Of a stretch of DNA of 64,000 nucleotides, positions 1 to 10,345 are shown one piece after another. The DNA lies in contig OZ024744.1 in the NCBI GenBank assembly GCA_964016885.1, positions 115,857,302 to 115,921,301 on the forward strand, read 5' to 3'. Both the position numbers and the translations under genes were made by a program. The number at the start of each line of letters is the position of its first letter. Position 1 is the first letter of the stretch. Under the pieces are notes generated by a model that ran no database searches, was not told the origin of the DNA, and saw only the letters and a program-made list of their open reading frames with translations. The stretch comes from Eledone cirrhosa (taxonomy: Eukaryota > Mollusca > Cephalopoda > Octopoda > Eledonidae).

Positions 1-960
1 TACTGGGTACTTTTTGTCATGACACCTACATGACCACTTTACAGTGTGTACTGGGTACTTTTTGTTGTGACACCTACATGACCACTTTACAGTGTGTACT
101 GGGTACTTTTTGTTGTCACACCTACATGACCACTTTACAGTGTGTACTGGGTACTTTTTGTCATGACTCCTACATGACCACTTTACAGTGTGTACTGGGT
201 ACTTTTTGTTGTGACACCTATATGACCACTTTACAGTGTGTACTGGGTACTTTTTGTCATGACATCTACATGACCACTTTACAGTGTGTACTGGGTACTT
301 TTTGTCATGAGACCTACATGACCACTTTACAGTGTGTACTGGGTACTTTTTGTTGTGACACCTACATGACCACTTTACAGTGTGTACTGGATACTTTTTG
401 TCATGACACCTACATGACCACTTTACAGTGTGGACTGGGTACTTTTTGTCATGACACCTACATGACCACTTTACAGTGTGTACTGGGTACTTTTTGTTGT
501 GACACCTACATGTCCACTTTACAGTGTGTACTGAGTAGTTTTTGCCGTGACACCTACATGACCACTTTACAGTGTGTACTGGGTACTTTTTGTCATGACA
601 TCTATATGACCACTTTACAGTGTGTACTGGGTACTTTTTGTCATGACATCTACATGACCACTTTACAGTGTGTACTGGGTATTTTTTGTCATGACACCTA
701 CATGACCACTTTACAGTGTGTACTGGGTACTTTTTGTTGTGACACCTACATGACCACTTTACAGTGTGTACTGGGTACTTTTTGTCATGACACCTACATG
801 ACCACTTTACAGTGTGGACTGGGTACTTTTTGTCATGACATCTACATGACCACTTTACAGTGTGTACTGGGTACTTTTTGTCATGACACCTACATGACCA
901 CTTTACAGTGTGCACTGGGTACTTTTTGTCATGACATCTACATGACCACTTTACAGTGTG

Positions 961-1274
961 ACTAGGTACTTTTTGTCATGACATCTACATGACCACTTTA
1001 CAGTGTGTACTGGGTACTTTTTGTCATGACACCTACATGACCACTTTACAGTGTGTACTGGGTATTTTTTGTCATGACACCTACATGACCACTTTACAGT
1101 GTGCACTGGGTACTTTTGTTATGACACCTACATGACCACTTTACAGTGTGTACTGGGTACTTTTTGTCATGACATCTACATGACCACTTTACAGTGTGTA
1201 CTGGGTACTTTTTGTTGTGACACCTACATGACCACTTTACAGTGTGTACTGGGTACTTTTTGTGAGACACCTAC
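961..1274. repeat. Higher-order block of the 48-bp array, first copy
   Basis: This run of units has an ordered set of private variants: a 47-bp unit reading GTGTGACTAGG, a unit with a T run of six, a 47-bp unit reading TACTTTTGTTATG, and a unit with GTGAGACACC. The same order recurs at 2398-2711, offset exactly 1,437 bp, so the two blocks are copies of one ancestral segment. Confidence 0.85.
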
Positions 1275-2397
1275 ATGACCACTTTACAGTGTGGACTGGG
1301 TACTTTTTGTCATGACATCTACATGACCACTTTACAGTGTGTACTGGGTACTTTTTGTTGTGACACCTACATGACCACTTTACAGTGTGTACTGGGTACT
1401 TTTTGTTGTGACACCTACATGACCACTTTACAGTGTGTACTGGGTACTTTTTGTTGTGTCACCTATATGACCACTTTACAGTGTGTACTGGGTAATTTTT
1501 GTTGTGACACCTACATGACCACTTTACAGTGTGTACTGGGTACTTTTTGTTGTGACACCTACATGACCACTTTACAGTGTGTACTGGGTACTTTTTGTTG
1601 TGACACCTACATGACCACTTTACAGTGTGTTCTGGGTACTTTTTGTTGTGACACCCACATGACCACTTTACCGTGTGCACTGGGTAATTTTTTGTTGTGA
1701 CACCTACATGACCACTTTACAGTGTGTACTGGGTACTTTTTGTTGTGACACCTACATGACCACTTTACAGTGTGTACTGGGTACTTTTTGTCGTGACACC
1801 TACATGACCACTTTACAGTGTGTACTGGGTACTTTTTGTCGTGACACCTACATGACCACTTTACCGTGTGTACTGGGTAATTTTTGTTGTGAAACCTACA
1901 TGACCACTTTACCGTGTGTACTGGGTAATTTTTGTCGTGACACCTTCATGACCACTTTACAGTGTGTACTGGGTACTTTTTGTTGTGACACCTACATGAC
2001 CACTTTACAGTGTGTACTGGGTACTTTTTGTCATGACACCTACATGACCACTTTACAGTGTGTACTGGGTACTTTTTGTCATGACATCTACATGACCACT
2101 TTACAGTGTGTACTGGGTACTTTTTGTCATGACACCTACATGACCACTTTACAGTGTGCACTGGGTACTTTTTGTCATGACATCTACATGACCACTTTAC
2201 AGTGTGACTAGGTACTTTTTGTCATGACATCTACATGACCACTTTACAGTGTGTACTGGGTACTTTTTGTCATGACACCTACATGACCACTTTACAGTGT
2301 GTACTGGGTATTTTTTGTCATGACACCTATATGACCACTTTACAGTGTGCACTGGGTACTTTTTGTCATGACATCTACATGACCACTTTACAGTGTG

Positions 2398-2711
2398 ACT
2401 AGGTACTTTTTGTCATGACATCTACATGACCACTTTACAGTGTGTACTGGGTACTTTTTGTCATGACACCTACATGACCACTTTACAGTGTGTACTGGGT
2501 ATTTTTTGTCATGACACCTACATGACCACTTTACAGTGTGCACTGGGTACTTTTGTTATGACACCTACATGACCACTTTACAGTGTGTACTGGGTACTTT
2601 TTGTCATGACATCTACATGACCACTTTACAGTGTGTACTGGGTACTTTTTGTTGTGACACCTACATGACCACTTTACAGTGTGTACTGGGTACTTTTTGT
2701 GAGACACCTAC
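2398..2711. repeat. Higher-order block of the 48-bp array, second copy
   Basis: Second occurrence of the variant series seen at 961-1274. The ACTAGG unit also occurs at 2207, 191 bp upstream (four units less one base), so this end of the block has been tandemly re-copied. Confidence 0.85.
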
Positions 2712-3671
2712 ATGACCACTTTACAGTGTGTACTGGGTACTTTTTGTCATGACATCTACATGACCACTTTACAGTGTGTACTGGGTACTTTTTGTCGTGA
2801 CATCTACATGACCACTTTACCGTGTGTACTGGGTAATTTTTGTTGTGACACCTACATGACCACTTTACCGTGTGTACTGGGTAATTTTTGTCGTGACACC
2901 TTCATGACCACTTTACAGTGTGTACTGGGTACTTTTTGTTGTGAGACCTACATGACTACTTTACAGTGTGTACTGGGTACTTTTTGTTGTGACACCTACA
3001 TGACCACTTTACCGTGTGTACTGGGTAATTTTTGTTGTGACACCTACATGACCACTTTACCGTGTGTACTGGGTAATTTTTGTCGTGACACCTTCATGAC
3101 CACTTTACAGTGTGTACTGGGTACTTTTTGTTGTGACACCTACATGACTACTTTACAGTGTGTACTGGGTACTTTTTGTTGTGACACCTACATGACCACT
3201 TTACAGTGTGTACTGGGTACTTTTTGTTGTGACACCCACATGACCACTTTACAGTGTGTACTGGGTACTTTTTGTCGTGACACCTACATGACCACTTTAC
3301 AGTGTGTACTGGGTACTTTTTGTCGTGACATCTACATGACCACTTTACAGTGTGTACTGGGTACTTTTTGTCGTGACACCTACATGACCACTTTACAGTG
3401 TGTACTGGGTACTTTTTGTCGTGACACCTACATGACCACTTTACAGTGTGTACTGGGTACTTTTTGTCGTGACATCTACATGACCACTTTACAGTGTGTA
3501 CTGGGTACCTTTTGATGTGACATCTACATGACCACTTTACAGTGTGTACTGGGTACTTTTTGTTGTGACACCTACATGACCACTTTACAGTGTGTACTGG
3601 GTACTTTTTGTTGTGACACCTACATGACCAATTTACAGTGTATACTGGGTACTTTTTGTTGTGACACCTAC

Positions 3672-3837
3672 ATAAAACATACAAATCAACACATTCAACA
3701 ACATCCATACCATACAGACATACATATATACCTAGTTGATGTTGTGTAAATTCCAATTAGAGAGTCTTGTAACTATGTTAGAAACTGACTCTCTCTCTAT
3801 TGGTAAAAAAATTTATGAAATTATAATATACATACAT
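3672..3837. other. Unique AT-rich spacer, no gene seen
   Basis: After the last 48-bp unit there are about 165 bases of A/T-rich non-repetitive sequence with short CATACA and CTCTCTCT runs. I see no coding signal or RNA gene here. Confidence 0.6.
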
Positions 3838-3886
3838 ATATGATGATGATGGCTGCCCCTTCGTTATCGAGTATGGCCATTGCAAG
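3838..3886 (-). other. Possible 3' end of the neighbouring minus-strand LINE, with ATC tail
   Basis: On the minus strand this reads TTGCAATGGCCATACTCG, then a GC-richer stretch, then an ATC trinucleotide run. A short, moderately GC-rich segment ending in a trinucleotide tail downstream of a LINE coding region looks like the terminus of that element. It is separated from the zinc-finger frame at 4105 by microsatellites. This is inference; comparison with another full copy would settle it. Confidence 0.35.
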
Positions 3887-4096
3887 AAAAAAAAAAAAAA
3901 AATTTTTTTATATATATATACATATATATATACATATATATATATATACATACACATACACATACATATATATTAATAACAATAATAATAATAATAACAA
4001 CAATAATAATAACGACAACAACAACAATAATAATATACATATATATATACACAAACACGCACACACATAAACATATCTATACACACACACACACAC
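3887..4096. repeat. Compound microsatellite cluster
   Basis: In order: A16 (3887-3902), T7 (3903-3909), TA-rich with CATACA steps (about 3910-3973), AAT/AAC trinucleotides (about 3974-4035), TA/CA (4036-4080) and eight AC units (4081-4096). Open frames crossing this stretch are low-complexity artefacts. Confidence 0.95.
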
Positions 4097-4104
4097 GATA
4101 GCAA

Positions 4105-4516
4105 CTAACAGCGCTGTGATCGAATGTGGCTTTTTAGCCCAGCCAATGATCTAAAATGTCTTGCACAGAGTCGGCAACCAAAACATTCACTGGGAATAGC
4201 TGGCTGTGGTTGGAGTTCATGTACTTTTGCATGTCGCTTGAGCCCTCCTGCTGATTTACATTCTCTACCACATGTTTGGCAAGCATGATGAGTAGCATCT
4301 CCAACAGCAGCCTGGTAGTCAATCACTGGTCTCAGTTTATGACTGCGAAGATGACTTTCGAGTCCAGCTTTGCTTAGGCAGAGTCTCGCACAGACGCTGC
4401 ATGTCAGCACCATAGGAGGACCCTCGCCGTCTGGAAGTGCAACAGCAATGCCCTTCCTCACATCCCGCTTTACTTTCTCGTATGCGATTCGAGATGCCTC
4501 AAAGGCAACTTTCCCT
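4105..4516 (-). pseudogene. LINE C-terminal tail with three C2H2-like zinc fingers
   Basis: Past the frameshift the conceptual protein reads FEASRIAYEKVKRDVRKG, then (numbered from the Met at 4461) finger 1 with Cys 21, Cys 24, His 37 and His 41; finger 2 with Cys 61, Cys 64, His 77 and His 81; and an incomplete finger 3 with Cys 96, Cys 99 and His 112, where the last His is replaced by Gln 116 and a Cys follows at 118, just before the stop. Spacing C-x2-C-x12-H-x3-H is classical. In LINEs C-terminal finger motifs are usually thought to bind nucleic acid. The pieces clearly belong to the RT gene by position and strand; this is not a separate host zinc-finger gene. Confidence 0.85.
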
Positions 4517-5912
4517 CATATACAGTCTTTCTCCATTTATTACGATCAGCAGCAATATTCTCCCATGTATCAACAGAGATGTTAGCATCTTTCAAAGAGG
4601 CTTTCAAGGAATCCTTATACCTCTTTTTTGGTTTATGTGGCGGTTGTTTTCCTTTAACTAACTCTCCATAAAAGAGTTGTTTTGGTATTCTAGAATCCTT
4701 CATCCTGGCAAGGTGACCACTCCAACGGAGTCGTTGCTTAAGCACAAGAGCTTCTATACTGTCACACATAGAGCTTTCCAAAATCTCGACATCACTGATG
4801 TGGTCCCTCCAGTGAACGCCGTGGATCCGTCTGAGACACATCTGATGGAAACGCTCCAATTGCTTAAGGTGGCGTCGATATGTGACCCAGGTCTCGCAGG
4901 CATAAAGAAGACAAGAGAGTACACATGCCCTGTACACCTTTACCTTTGTCCTCCTGCATATGTCTCGCCGACCCCAGAGTTGCCTTTCTAGCTTTCCGAA
5001 AGCATCACTTGCTTTCCTAATCCTAAGTGAGATTTCACTGTCAAGGTTGCCGTATCGATTGACAGTGCTTCCCAGGTAGACAAACTGATCAACCACTCCA
5101 AGTCGTTTGCCATACACATAGATGTTTGGTTCAGTGTACTGCTTACCAGGGGCAGGTTGGTACATGACGACGGTTTTCTTGAGACTGACAGTCAATCCTA
5201 GGGCAGTGCAAGCATCAGAAAATGCATTCAAAATGTGCTGCATATCACTCTCTGTGTTCGCTATAAGATCGCAATCATCTGCATACAAGAGGTCTCTTAT
5301 GACTGATGTAAATACTTTTGTCTTCGCAGCAAAGCTCCTGATGTTAAATATGCTGCCTAAGGTCCGATATCGGATGTAAACACCATGCTCGCAATTTCTG
5401 AATGCAATATAGAAAACCATTGCAAAGTATATGGCAAACAGGGTCGGTGCTGGAATATCCACCTGTTTCACTCCATTTTTTACTGAGATAGGCTCCAACA
5501 TGTTACCTCCGACATTAGCCCAAGCCTTCATGTTGTCATGGAAAGACCTAACCAAAGCAAGGAACTTATCAGGGCAACCAAGTTTCTGGAGAACCTTCCA
5601 TAATGCATTTCTGTTAACAGTATTGAAAGCTTTTGTCAGATCGACAAAAACCTGATACAGATCCAAACCTTGTTCCATGCACTTCTCCTGGAGCTGTCTA
5701 GCTGAGAAGATCATGTCAATAGTGACACGTCCAGCACGAAAACCAGATTGACTTTCAGGAAGAACACAATCTGCAATGTGTGTCAGCAGACGGTCCAGAA
5801 GCACCCTACATAAAACTTTCCCTACGACAGAAAGCAATGGCATACCTCTGTAGTTCCCACAATCATTCCTGTTACCGTTTCCCTTGTACAAGACCACCAT
5901 TACTGCATCTCT
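4470..5912 (-). pseudogene. LINE reverse transcriptase core and downstream region
   Basis: The longest intact piece (476 residues from the first Met at 5900). Numbered from that Met: YRGMPLLSVVGKVL about 17-30; SGFRAGRVTIDMIF about 52-65; catalytic motif A FVDLTKAF with Asp 87; VKQVDIPAPTLF about 144-155, where the usual QG pair reads QV; YADD at 206-209 (positions 5285-5274), which binds the catalytic metals; YLGSTV about 275-280; then RWSGHLARM and KKRYKDSLK near 392-434. The second Asp of the usual AFD after motif A is Asn here, and the G-to-V change at 147 is unusual, so the core may be inactive even apart from the stops. The frame ends at 4470 because of a one-base shift near 4515; the zinc-finger tail continues in another frame. 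Confidence 0.92.
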
Positions 5913-5915
5913 CTA

Positions 5916-6452
5916 GTTCTCAGGTACGGATTCATTAGCCCATATCCTGCCAAACAAAGAGTGAAGATGTTGCAGGAGTCTCTCACCATATTGTAGGAGC
6001 TCAGCATGTATGCCATCCATACCTGGAGACCTTCCACTGTTCAGCTTCGAGATAGCCACTGCAACCTCCACAAGCATCGTAGGTTCTGCGAGAGCTACTT
6101 TCACAGGACTTTCTGGAATGAGATTGAGGAAATCTTTATTGACGACATACGGCTGATTCAAAAGATCATCAAAGTGCTCTCGCCACCTTCATAGAATTCC
6201 TTGCGAGTCACGAAGAAGTTCTCTGCTATCCCTGCTGCGAAGCGGTGTCACCAGAGAAGAAGACGGCCCATAAACTTCACGCAAGAGACTGTACAACAGC
6301 TTTGTGTTGTTGGAATCTGACGCAGTTTGTATCTCACCAGCCTTCTCACTCCACCACTGATCCTTCATCTGAGAAAGACTCCGCCTAACACGTGATTTCA
6401 AATCCTTGAGTTCCTCATGCAATGTATTCCTCTCCTGTGGTTTTGCCGTCAA
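5916..6452 (-). pseudogene. LINE linker and N-terminal part of the reverse transcriptase
   Basis: Same frame as the segments on both sides. The linker contains LHEELKDLKSRVRRSLSQ and YSLLREVYGPSSS. It then meets an in-frame TGA near 6189-6191, and reading through gives RWREHFDDLLNQPYVV, a usual lead-in to the RT of this group. ISKLNSGRSPGMDGIHAELL follows, the conserved K-GK-PG-DGI element at the start of the fingers. It ends at the TAG at 5913-5915; the context VPEN-stop-RDAV suggests a Trp TGG changed to TAG. Confidence 0.85.
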
Positions 6453-6992
6453 TTAGCGTGACAGTGCACGCCTCTTATCAGCCAACAAGTCTTCTATATG
6501 TACATCATTCTCATTAAACCAGTCCTGATGTTTTCTCTGCACCAATCCCAGAACACGCCTGCCTACATCATAAACCGACTTTTTAAGGGTCGGCCAATCC
6601 TCACCAAGATCTGCATCTCTTCTTGCAATGTTTCTCTTCACATTTTTATCCTTAAGACGAGCAGCATTCAATCTTTTGGGCAGGGCAACACCAGGAGCCT
6701 GGATTTTACGTTTAGTGATTAGTTTCACTTTTGCGCATACCAGGCGGTGGTCCGTACAGCACTCAGCTCTATGAAGAGCACGAACACACTGCACATCCTG
6801 TCTGTCACGCATCCTGACTAGGACGTAGTCCAAAAGATGCCATTCCTTAGATGCAGGATGCATCCATGTGGTCTTGAATTTGTTCTTTTGTTGGAACATG
6901 GTGTTGGTACCACACAGATCCAGCTCCTCACACATCTGCAGCAGGAGCATACCATTGTTGTTACACTTTCCTACCCCATTATTACATTCCAT
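6453..6992 (-). pseudogene. LINE endonuclease C-terminal part and linker
   Basis: This frame resumes the endonuclease just after the frameshift. KCNNNGMLLLQMCEELDL and FKTTWMHPAS are followed by LLDYVLVR and CTDHRLVCAKVKL; the last holds the Asp-His pair that completes the APE active site. A basic, probably helical linker follows to an in-frame TAA at 6453-6455, after which the same frame continues. The Met at 6992 is only the first Met after the frame change, not a true start. Confidence 0.85.
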
Positions 6993-7633
6993 GTGTTAAA
7001 ATCCCTACCCACTCTAGCATTAAAGTCACCAAGCACGATGACTTTGTCTGCCTGAGGGATATTTCTTAAAATACCTTTCAAGGCATGGTAAAAGGACACT
7101 TTTTCTTCATCGACAGAATTCATAGTTGGAGCATACACATTAACCAGGGTTGCATATCTTCCTTTGTCCAGCGGAATTCTCATGGACATAAGACGCTCAC
7201 TAATCCCTACTGGGAATTCTTCTAATTTATTCACAAGTACAGTCTTAACAGCAAATCCTACCCCAGCCTCTCTTCTGGTTCCTTCATCTCTTCCTTTCCA
7301 GAAGAATGTATATTCTCCACACAATTCTGTAAGATGACCATCTCCAACTAACCTCGTCTCAGATAAAGCCACGATGTCAAGATCGTAACGTCGAAGCTCC
7401 TTTGCAACAAGAGCGGTCCTTCGTTCAGGATGCTCCATGGAATCCCTGTCAAGCAGTGTCCGTACGTTCCAGCAGCCAAGAGTAAATGCCTTGTTTGGCT
7501 CTATTACAATGGCACGATGACGAGCGGGCCCAGGCTGTGATAACCTGGGGCCCCTGCCCTTATTGCCAATTATCTTTTTTGTTCCAGAACCTAAATTGCC
7601 AATTATCTCTTTTATATTGTTCTGGAACATCAT
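6971..7633 (-). pseudogene. LINE APE endonuclease domain, N-terminal part
   Basis: The start is placed at the internal Met at 7633, because codons upstream lie in the ATT tail of the adjacent SINE. After a low-complexity leader of about 60 residues the exonuclease-endonuclease-phosphatase fold begins with GCWNVRTLL, in which the Asn of this motif usually helps bind the catalytic metal. It continues through LSETRL (catalytic Glu) and VNVYAPT to VIVLGDFNARVGRDF, with the Asp and Asn of the fourth motif. The frame then ends at a TAG (6971-6973), while the continuation is in another frame from about 6992, so a one-base indel near 6975-6990 split the gene. This family nicks the target DNA for retrotransposition. 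Confidence 0.88.
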
Positions 7634-7658
7634 TGAATTGGGAAAAAAAAGAAAAAAA

Positions 7659-7689
7659 AGTAATAATAATAGTAACAATAATAATAATT
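7659..7689 (-). repeat. ATT microsatellite tail of the SINE
   Basis: AAT/AAC trinucleotides on the plus strand, directly continuing the 3' end of the minus-strand SINE and touching the LINE 5' region. This is the simple-sequence tail expected at a SINE 3' end. Confidence 0.75.
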
Positions 7690-7882
7690 GTTTCTACGTT
7701 AGGCACAAGGCCAGCAATTACCCAGTACATTACTGGTACTTTATTTTATCGACCCTGTAAGGATGAAAGGCAAAGTTAACCTCGGCAGGATTTGAACTCA
7801 GAATGGCAAGGGCCGTAACTCTATACGTCAAAGCATGGCGTCCGACCCTCTCCCAATACTGCCAATCCACCGCCCTACAATA
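7690..7882 (-). mobile_element. tRNA-derived SINE of cephalopod type
   Basis: The minus strand opens near 7880 with GGGCGGTGGATTGGC, a tRNA-like head. It carries a B-box-like GAGTTCAAATCC followed by TGCCGAGGT, then TTTGCCTTTCATCC, GTCGATAAAATAAAGTACC, a degenerate CAGTAATGTACTGGG and TTGCTGGCCTTGTGCC before the ATT tail. From memory this head, body and tail combination is a very abundant cephalopod SINE type, and it is my main reason for the host assignment. It has no coding capacity and would have depended on pol III transcription and LINE proteins. A search against cephalopod repeat libraries would confirm the family. Confidence 0.8.
7788..7798 (-). promoter_or_regulatory. B-box-like internal pol III promoter element of the SINE
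   Basis: The minus strand reads GAGTTCAAATCC around here, close to the pol III B-box pattern GGTTCGANTCC with G-to-A and CG-to-CA changes. The A box in the head is poorly preserved, so present promoter activity is doubtful. Confidence 0.5.
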
Positions 7883-7887
7883 GTAAC

Positions 7888-7956
<69 letters not shown>
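7883..7956. repeat. AAT trinucleotide microsatellite
   Basis: An almost pure AAT run of more than 20 units between the SINE head and the next retroposon-like segment. On the minus strand it would serve as the ATT tail of the element at 7957-8220. Confidence 0.95.
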
Positions 7957-7957
<1 letters not shown>

Positions 7958-8220
7958 TTTTCTTTATTAACCACAAGGGTTCACATAAAGTGACGAATAT
8001 TTTTAAAGTGAGGAAAGACTGTGCACTGAACCAATCCCATTCTCTGAGTGACAGTAGCTATAACCCGAAAAGAAGAAAAGATCAACATCATCGGTAACTA
8101 CTGAGCCGTAGGTTTTATGTCGGAGTTAACCCAGTTTCCTGAGATGCCTTCTCCTAGAAGAATACCCTGACAAGGGCTAGGGGTTCTTCACTCCCAGTGG
8201 TTTAACTGCGCGATCGAGCA
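7957..8220 (-). mobile_element. Probable 3' end of another retroposon
   Basis: About 260 bases of non-tandem sequence. On the minus strand it ends CCCTTGTGGTTAATAAAG just before a long ATT tail. A CCTTGTGG-AATAAAG end next to an ATT tail is, as I recall, a typical ending of cephalopod retroposons. I do not recognise the body (around 8100-8200) and see no convincing protein. The call rests on the tail and orientation only. Confidence 0.45.
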
Positions 8221-8221
8221 T

Positions 8222-8425
8222 CCATATGTATGTATATATGTATATACATACATATATACATACATATATACATACATATATACATACATATACATACATA
8301 CATATATACATATATAGATATATACACACATATATACATACATATATACATACATATATACATAGATACATATATACATATACACACATATATACATACA
8401 TATATGCATACATAAATACACATAG
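8222..8425. repeat. TATATACATACA microsatellite
   Basis: About 200 bases of TATA and CATACA steps in variable order, sometimes with TAGATA or CACACA variants. Several overlapping open frames on both strands here are low-complexity Tyr/Ile/His strings and are not genes. Confidence 0.97.
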
Positions 8426-8510
8426 ATTAACTCTAAATTATAATAAAAGACACTACCTGTGGTTGTCAAATCATTTTGAGAATAATCAAGATTTCACATT
8501 TTTAAGCTGG
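8426..8510. other. Short unique spacer before the 108-bp array
   Basis: Non-repetitive A/T-rich sequence. No gene or RNA signal seen. Confidence 0.6.
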
Positions 8511-10345
8511 TGTTTGGAACATAACTTAACAAAAGTTCTTACATAAAATTATGATGGAAGGTTTTTAGATAAATATAAACACTTTAACATAAAGAGTTTT
8601 GTATGATAGAACTGGGGGTGTTTGGAACATAACTTAACAAAAGTTCTTACATAAAATTATGATGGAAGGTTTTTAGATAAATATAAACACTTTAACATAA
8701 ACAGTTTTGTATGATAGAACTGGGGGTGTTTGGAACATAACTTAACAAAAGTTCTTACATAAAATTATGATGGAAGGTTTTTAGATAAATATAAACACTT
8801 TAACATAAACAGTTTTGTATGATAGAACTGGGGGTGTTTGGAACATAACTTAACAAAAGTTCTTACATAAAATTATGTTGGAAGGTTTTTAGATAAATAT
8901 AAACACTTTAACATAAACAGTTTTGTATGATAGAACTGGGGTGTTTGGAACATAACTTAACAAAAGTTCTTACATAAAATTATGATGGAAGGTTTTTAGA
9001 TAAATATAAACACTTTAACATAAATAGTTTTGTATGATAGAACTGGGGGTGTTTGGAACATAACTTAACAAAAGTTCTTACATAAAATTATGATGGAAGG
9101 TTTTTAGATAAATATAAACACTTTAACATAAACAGTTTTGTATGATAGAACTGGGGGTGTTTGGAACATAACTTAACAAAAGTTCTTACATAAAATTATG
9201 ATGGAAGGTTTTTAGATAAATATAAACACTTTAACATAAACAGTTTTGTATGATAGAACTGGGGGTGTTTGGAACATAACTTAACAAAAGTTCTTACATA
9301 AAATTATGTTGGAAGGTTTTTAGATAAATATAAACACTTTAACATAAACAGTTTTGTATGATAGAACTGGGGGTGTTTGGAACATAACTTAACAAAAGTT
9401 CTTACATAAAATTATGATGGAAGGTTTTTAGATAAATATAAACACTTTAACATAAATAGTTTTGTATGATAGAACTGGGGGTGTTTGGAACATAACTTAA
9501 CAAAAGTTCTTACATAAAATTATGATGGAAGGTTTTTAGATAAATATAAACACTTTAACATAAACAGTTTTGTATGATAGAACTGGGGGTGTTTGGAACA
9601 TAACTTAACAAAAGTTCTTACATAAAATTATGATGGAAGGTTTTTAGATAAATATAAACACTTTAACATAAACAGTTTTGTATGATAGAACTGGGGGTGT
9701 TTGGAACATAACTTAACAAAAGTTCTTACATAAAATTATGATGGAAGGTTTTTAGATAAATATAAACACTTTAACATAAATAGTTTTGTATGATAGAACT
9801 GGGGGTGTTTGGAACATAACTTAACAAAAGTTCTTACATAAAATTATGATGGAAGGTTTTTAGATAAATATAAACACTTTAGCATAAATAGTTTTGTATG
9901 ATAGAACTGGGGGTGTTTGGAACATAACTTAACAAAAGTTCTTACATAAAATTATGATGGAAGGTTTTTAGATAAATATAAACACTTTAGCATAAATAGT
10001 TTTGTATGATAGAACTGGGGGTGTTTGGAACATAACTTAACAAAAGTTCTTACATAAAATTATGATGGAAGGTTTTTAGATAAATATAAACACTTTAACA
10101 TAAATAGTTTTGTATGATAGAACTGGGGGTGTTTGGAACATAACTTAACAAAAGTTCTTACATAAAATTATGATGGAAGGTTTTTAGATAAATATAAACA
10201 CTTTAACATAAATAGTTTTGTATGATAGAACTGGGGGTGTTTGGAACATAACTTAACAAAAGTTCTTACATAAAATTATGATGGAAGGTTTTTAGATAAA
10301 TATAAACACTTTAGCATAAATAGTTTTGTATGATAGAACCAGGGG
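8511..10345. repeat. 108-bp satellite, 17 copies, with a four-monomer higher-order pattern
   Basis: Units start at TGTTTGGAACATAAC (8511, 8619, 8727 and so on every 108 bases; the fourth is one G shorter). They are almost identical. The base before AG in AACATAAAxAG, and a TGATGG or TGTTGG variant, fall in order: copies 1-4 G, C, C, C(TTGG); 5-8 T, C, C, C(TTGG); 9-12 T, C, C, T; then 13-17 all T, with 13, 14 and 17 reading AGCATAAAT. The first twelve units are thus a four-unit higher-order repeat copied about three times, followed by a differently homogenised tail. The A/T-rich monomer has no useful open frame. Confidence 0.95.

Larger units (their letters stand above)
1..3671. repeat. 48-bp minisatellite array, about 76 copies, left edge outside the window
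   Basis: A 48-bp unit repeats head to tail without interruption; each copy contains TACATGACCACTTTACAGTG followed by a segment starting TACTGGGTAC and a run of T. Because 48 is a multiple of three and one frame lacks stops, long open frames appear on the plus strand (30-965, 1275-1700, 1675-2211, 2712-3515) as 16-residue repeats, and also on the minus strand. I do not call these genes: the recurrent variants all change the notional amino acid, some units are 47 bp and break the frame, and there is no unique flanking exon. Variants are regionally clustered, as expected from local homogenisation. The array ends abruptly at about 3671 in unique AT-rich sequence. Confidence 0.97.
4105..7633 (-). 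mobile_element. Degenerate non-LTR retrotransposon (APE endonuclease, reverse transcriptase, C2H2 zinc fingers)
   Basis: Reading from 7633 down to 4105, the conceptual protein has an APE-type endonuclease (motifs GCWNVRTL, LSETRLVG, VNVYAPT, LGDFNARVG and CTDHRLV), a linker, a reverse transcriptase (FVDLTKAF, LYADDCDL), the downstream RW-GH--RM and KKRYKDSLK region of this endonuclease-RT family, and three zinc fingers at the C terminus. A complete element would make one protein that nicks target DNA and primes reverse transcription there. This copy cannot: I see in-frame stops at 6453-6455, near 6189-6191 and at 5913-5915, and frameshifts near 6975-6990 and near 4515. The layout suggests an RTE-like or related APE-bearing clade, but I cannot assign the clade by eye. 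The SINE tail lies directly upstream. Confidence 0.92.

Noticed and set aside
30..3515. Long open frames in the 48-bp array that look like a secreted-type Cys-rich repeat protein
   Set aside because: The unit length is a multiple of three, so openness is automatic; frames are open on both strands; the recurrent variants (His/Cys/Arg, Thr/Ile, Gln/Pro, Val/Ala/Gly) are all amino-acid changing; 47-bp units break the frame; there is no unique start region.
4370..7055. Plus-strand frames opposite the zinc-finger LINE
   Set aside because: They are short, overlap the minus-strand endonuclease and RT motifs, and show no recognisable family.
7690..7882. A functional tRNA gene
   Set aside because: Only a degenerate head with a B-box-like element is present; there is no convincing cloverleaf, and it continues into a SINE body and tail.
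8222..8425. Open frames of 60-100 codons on both strands
   Set aside because: Pure TA/CATACA microsatellite; they encode only Tyr, Ile, His, Thr, Met, Cys and Val strings.
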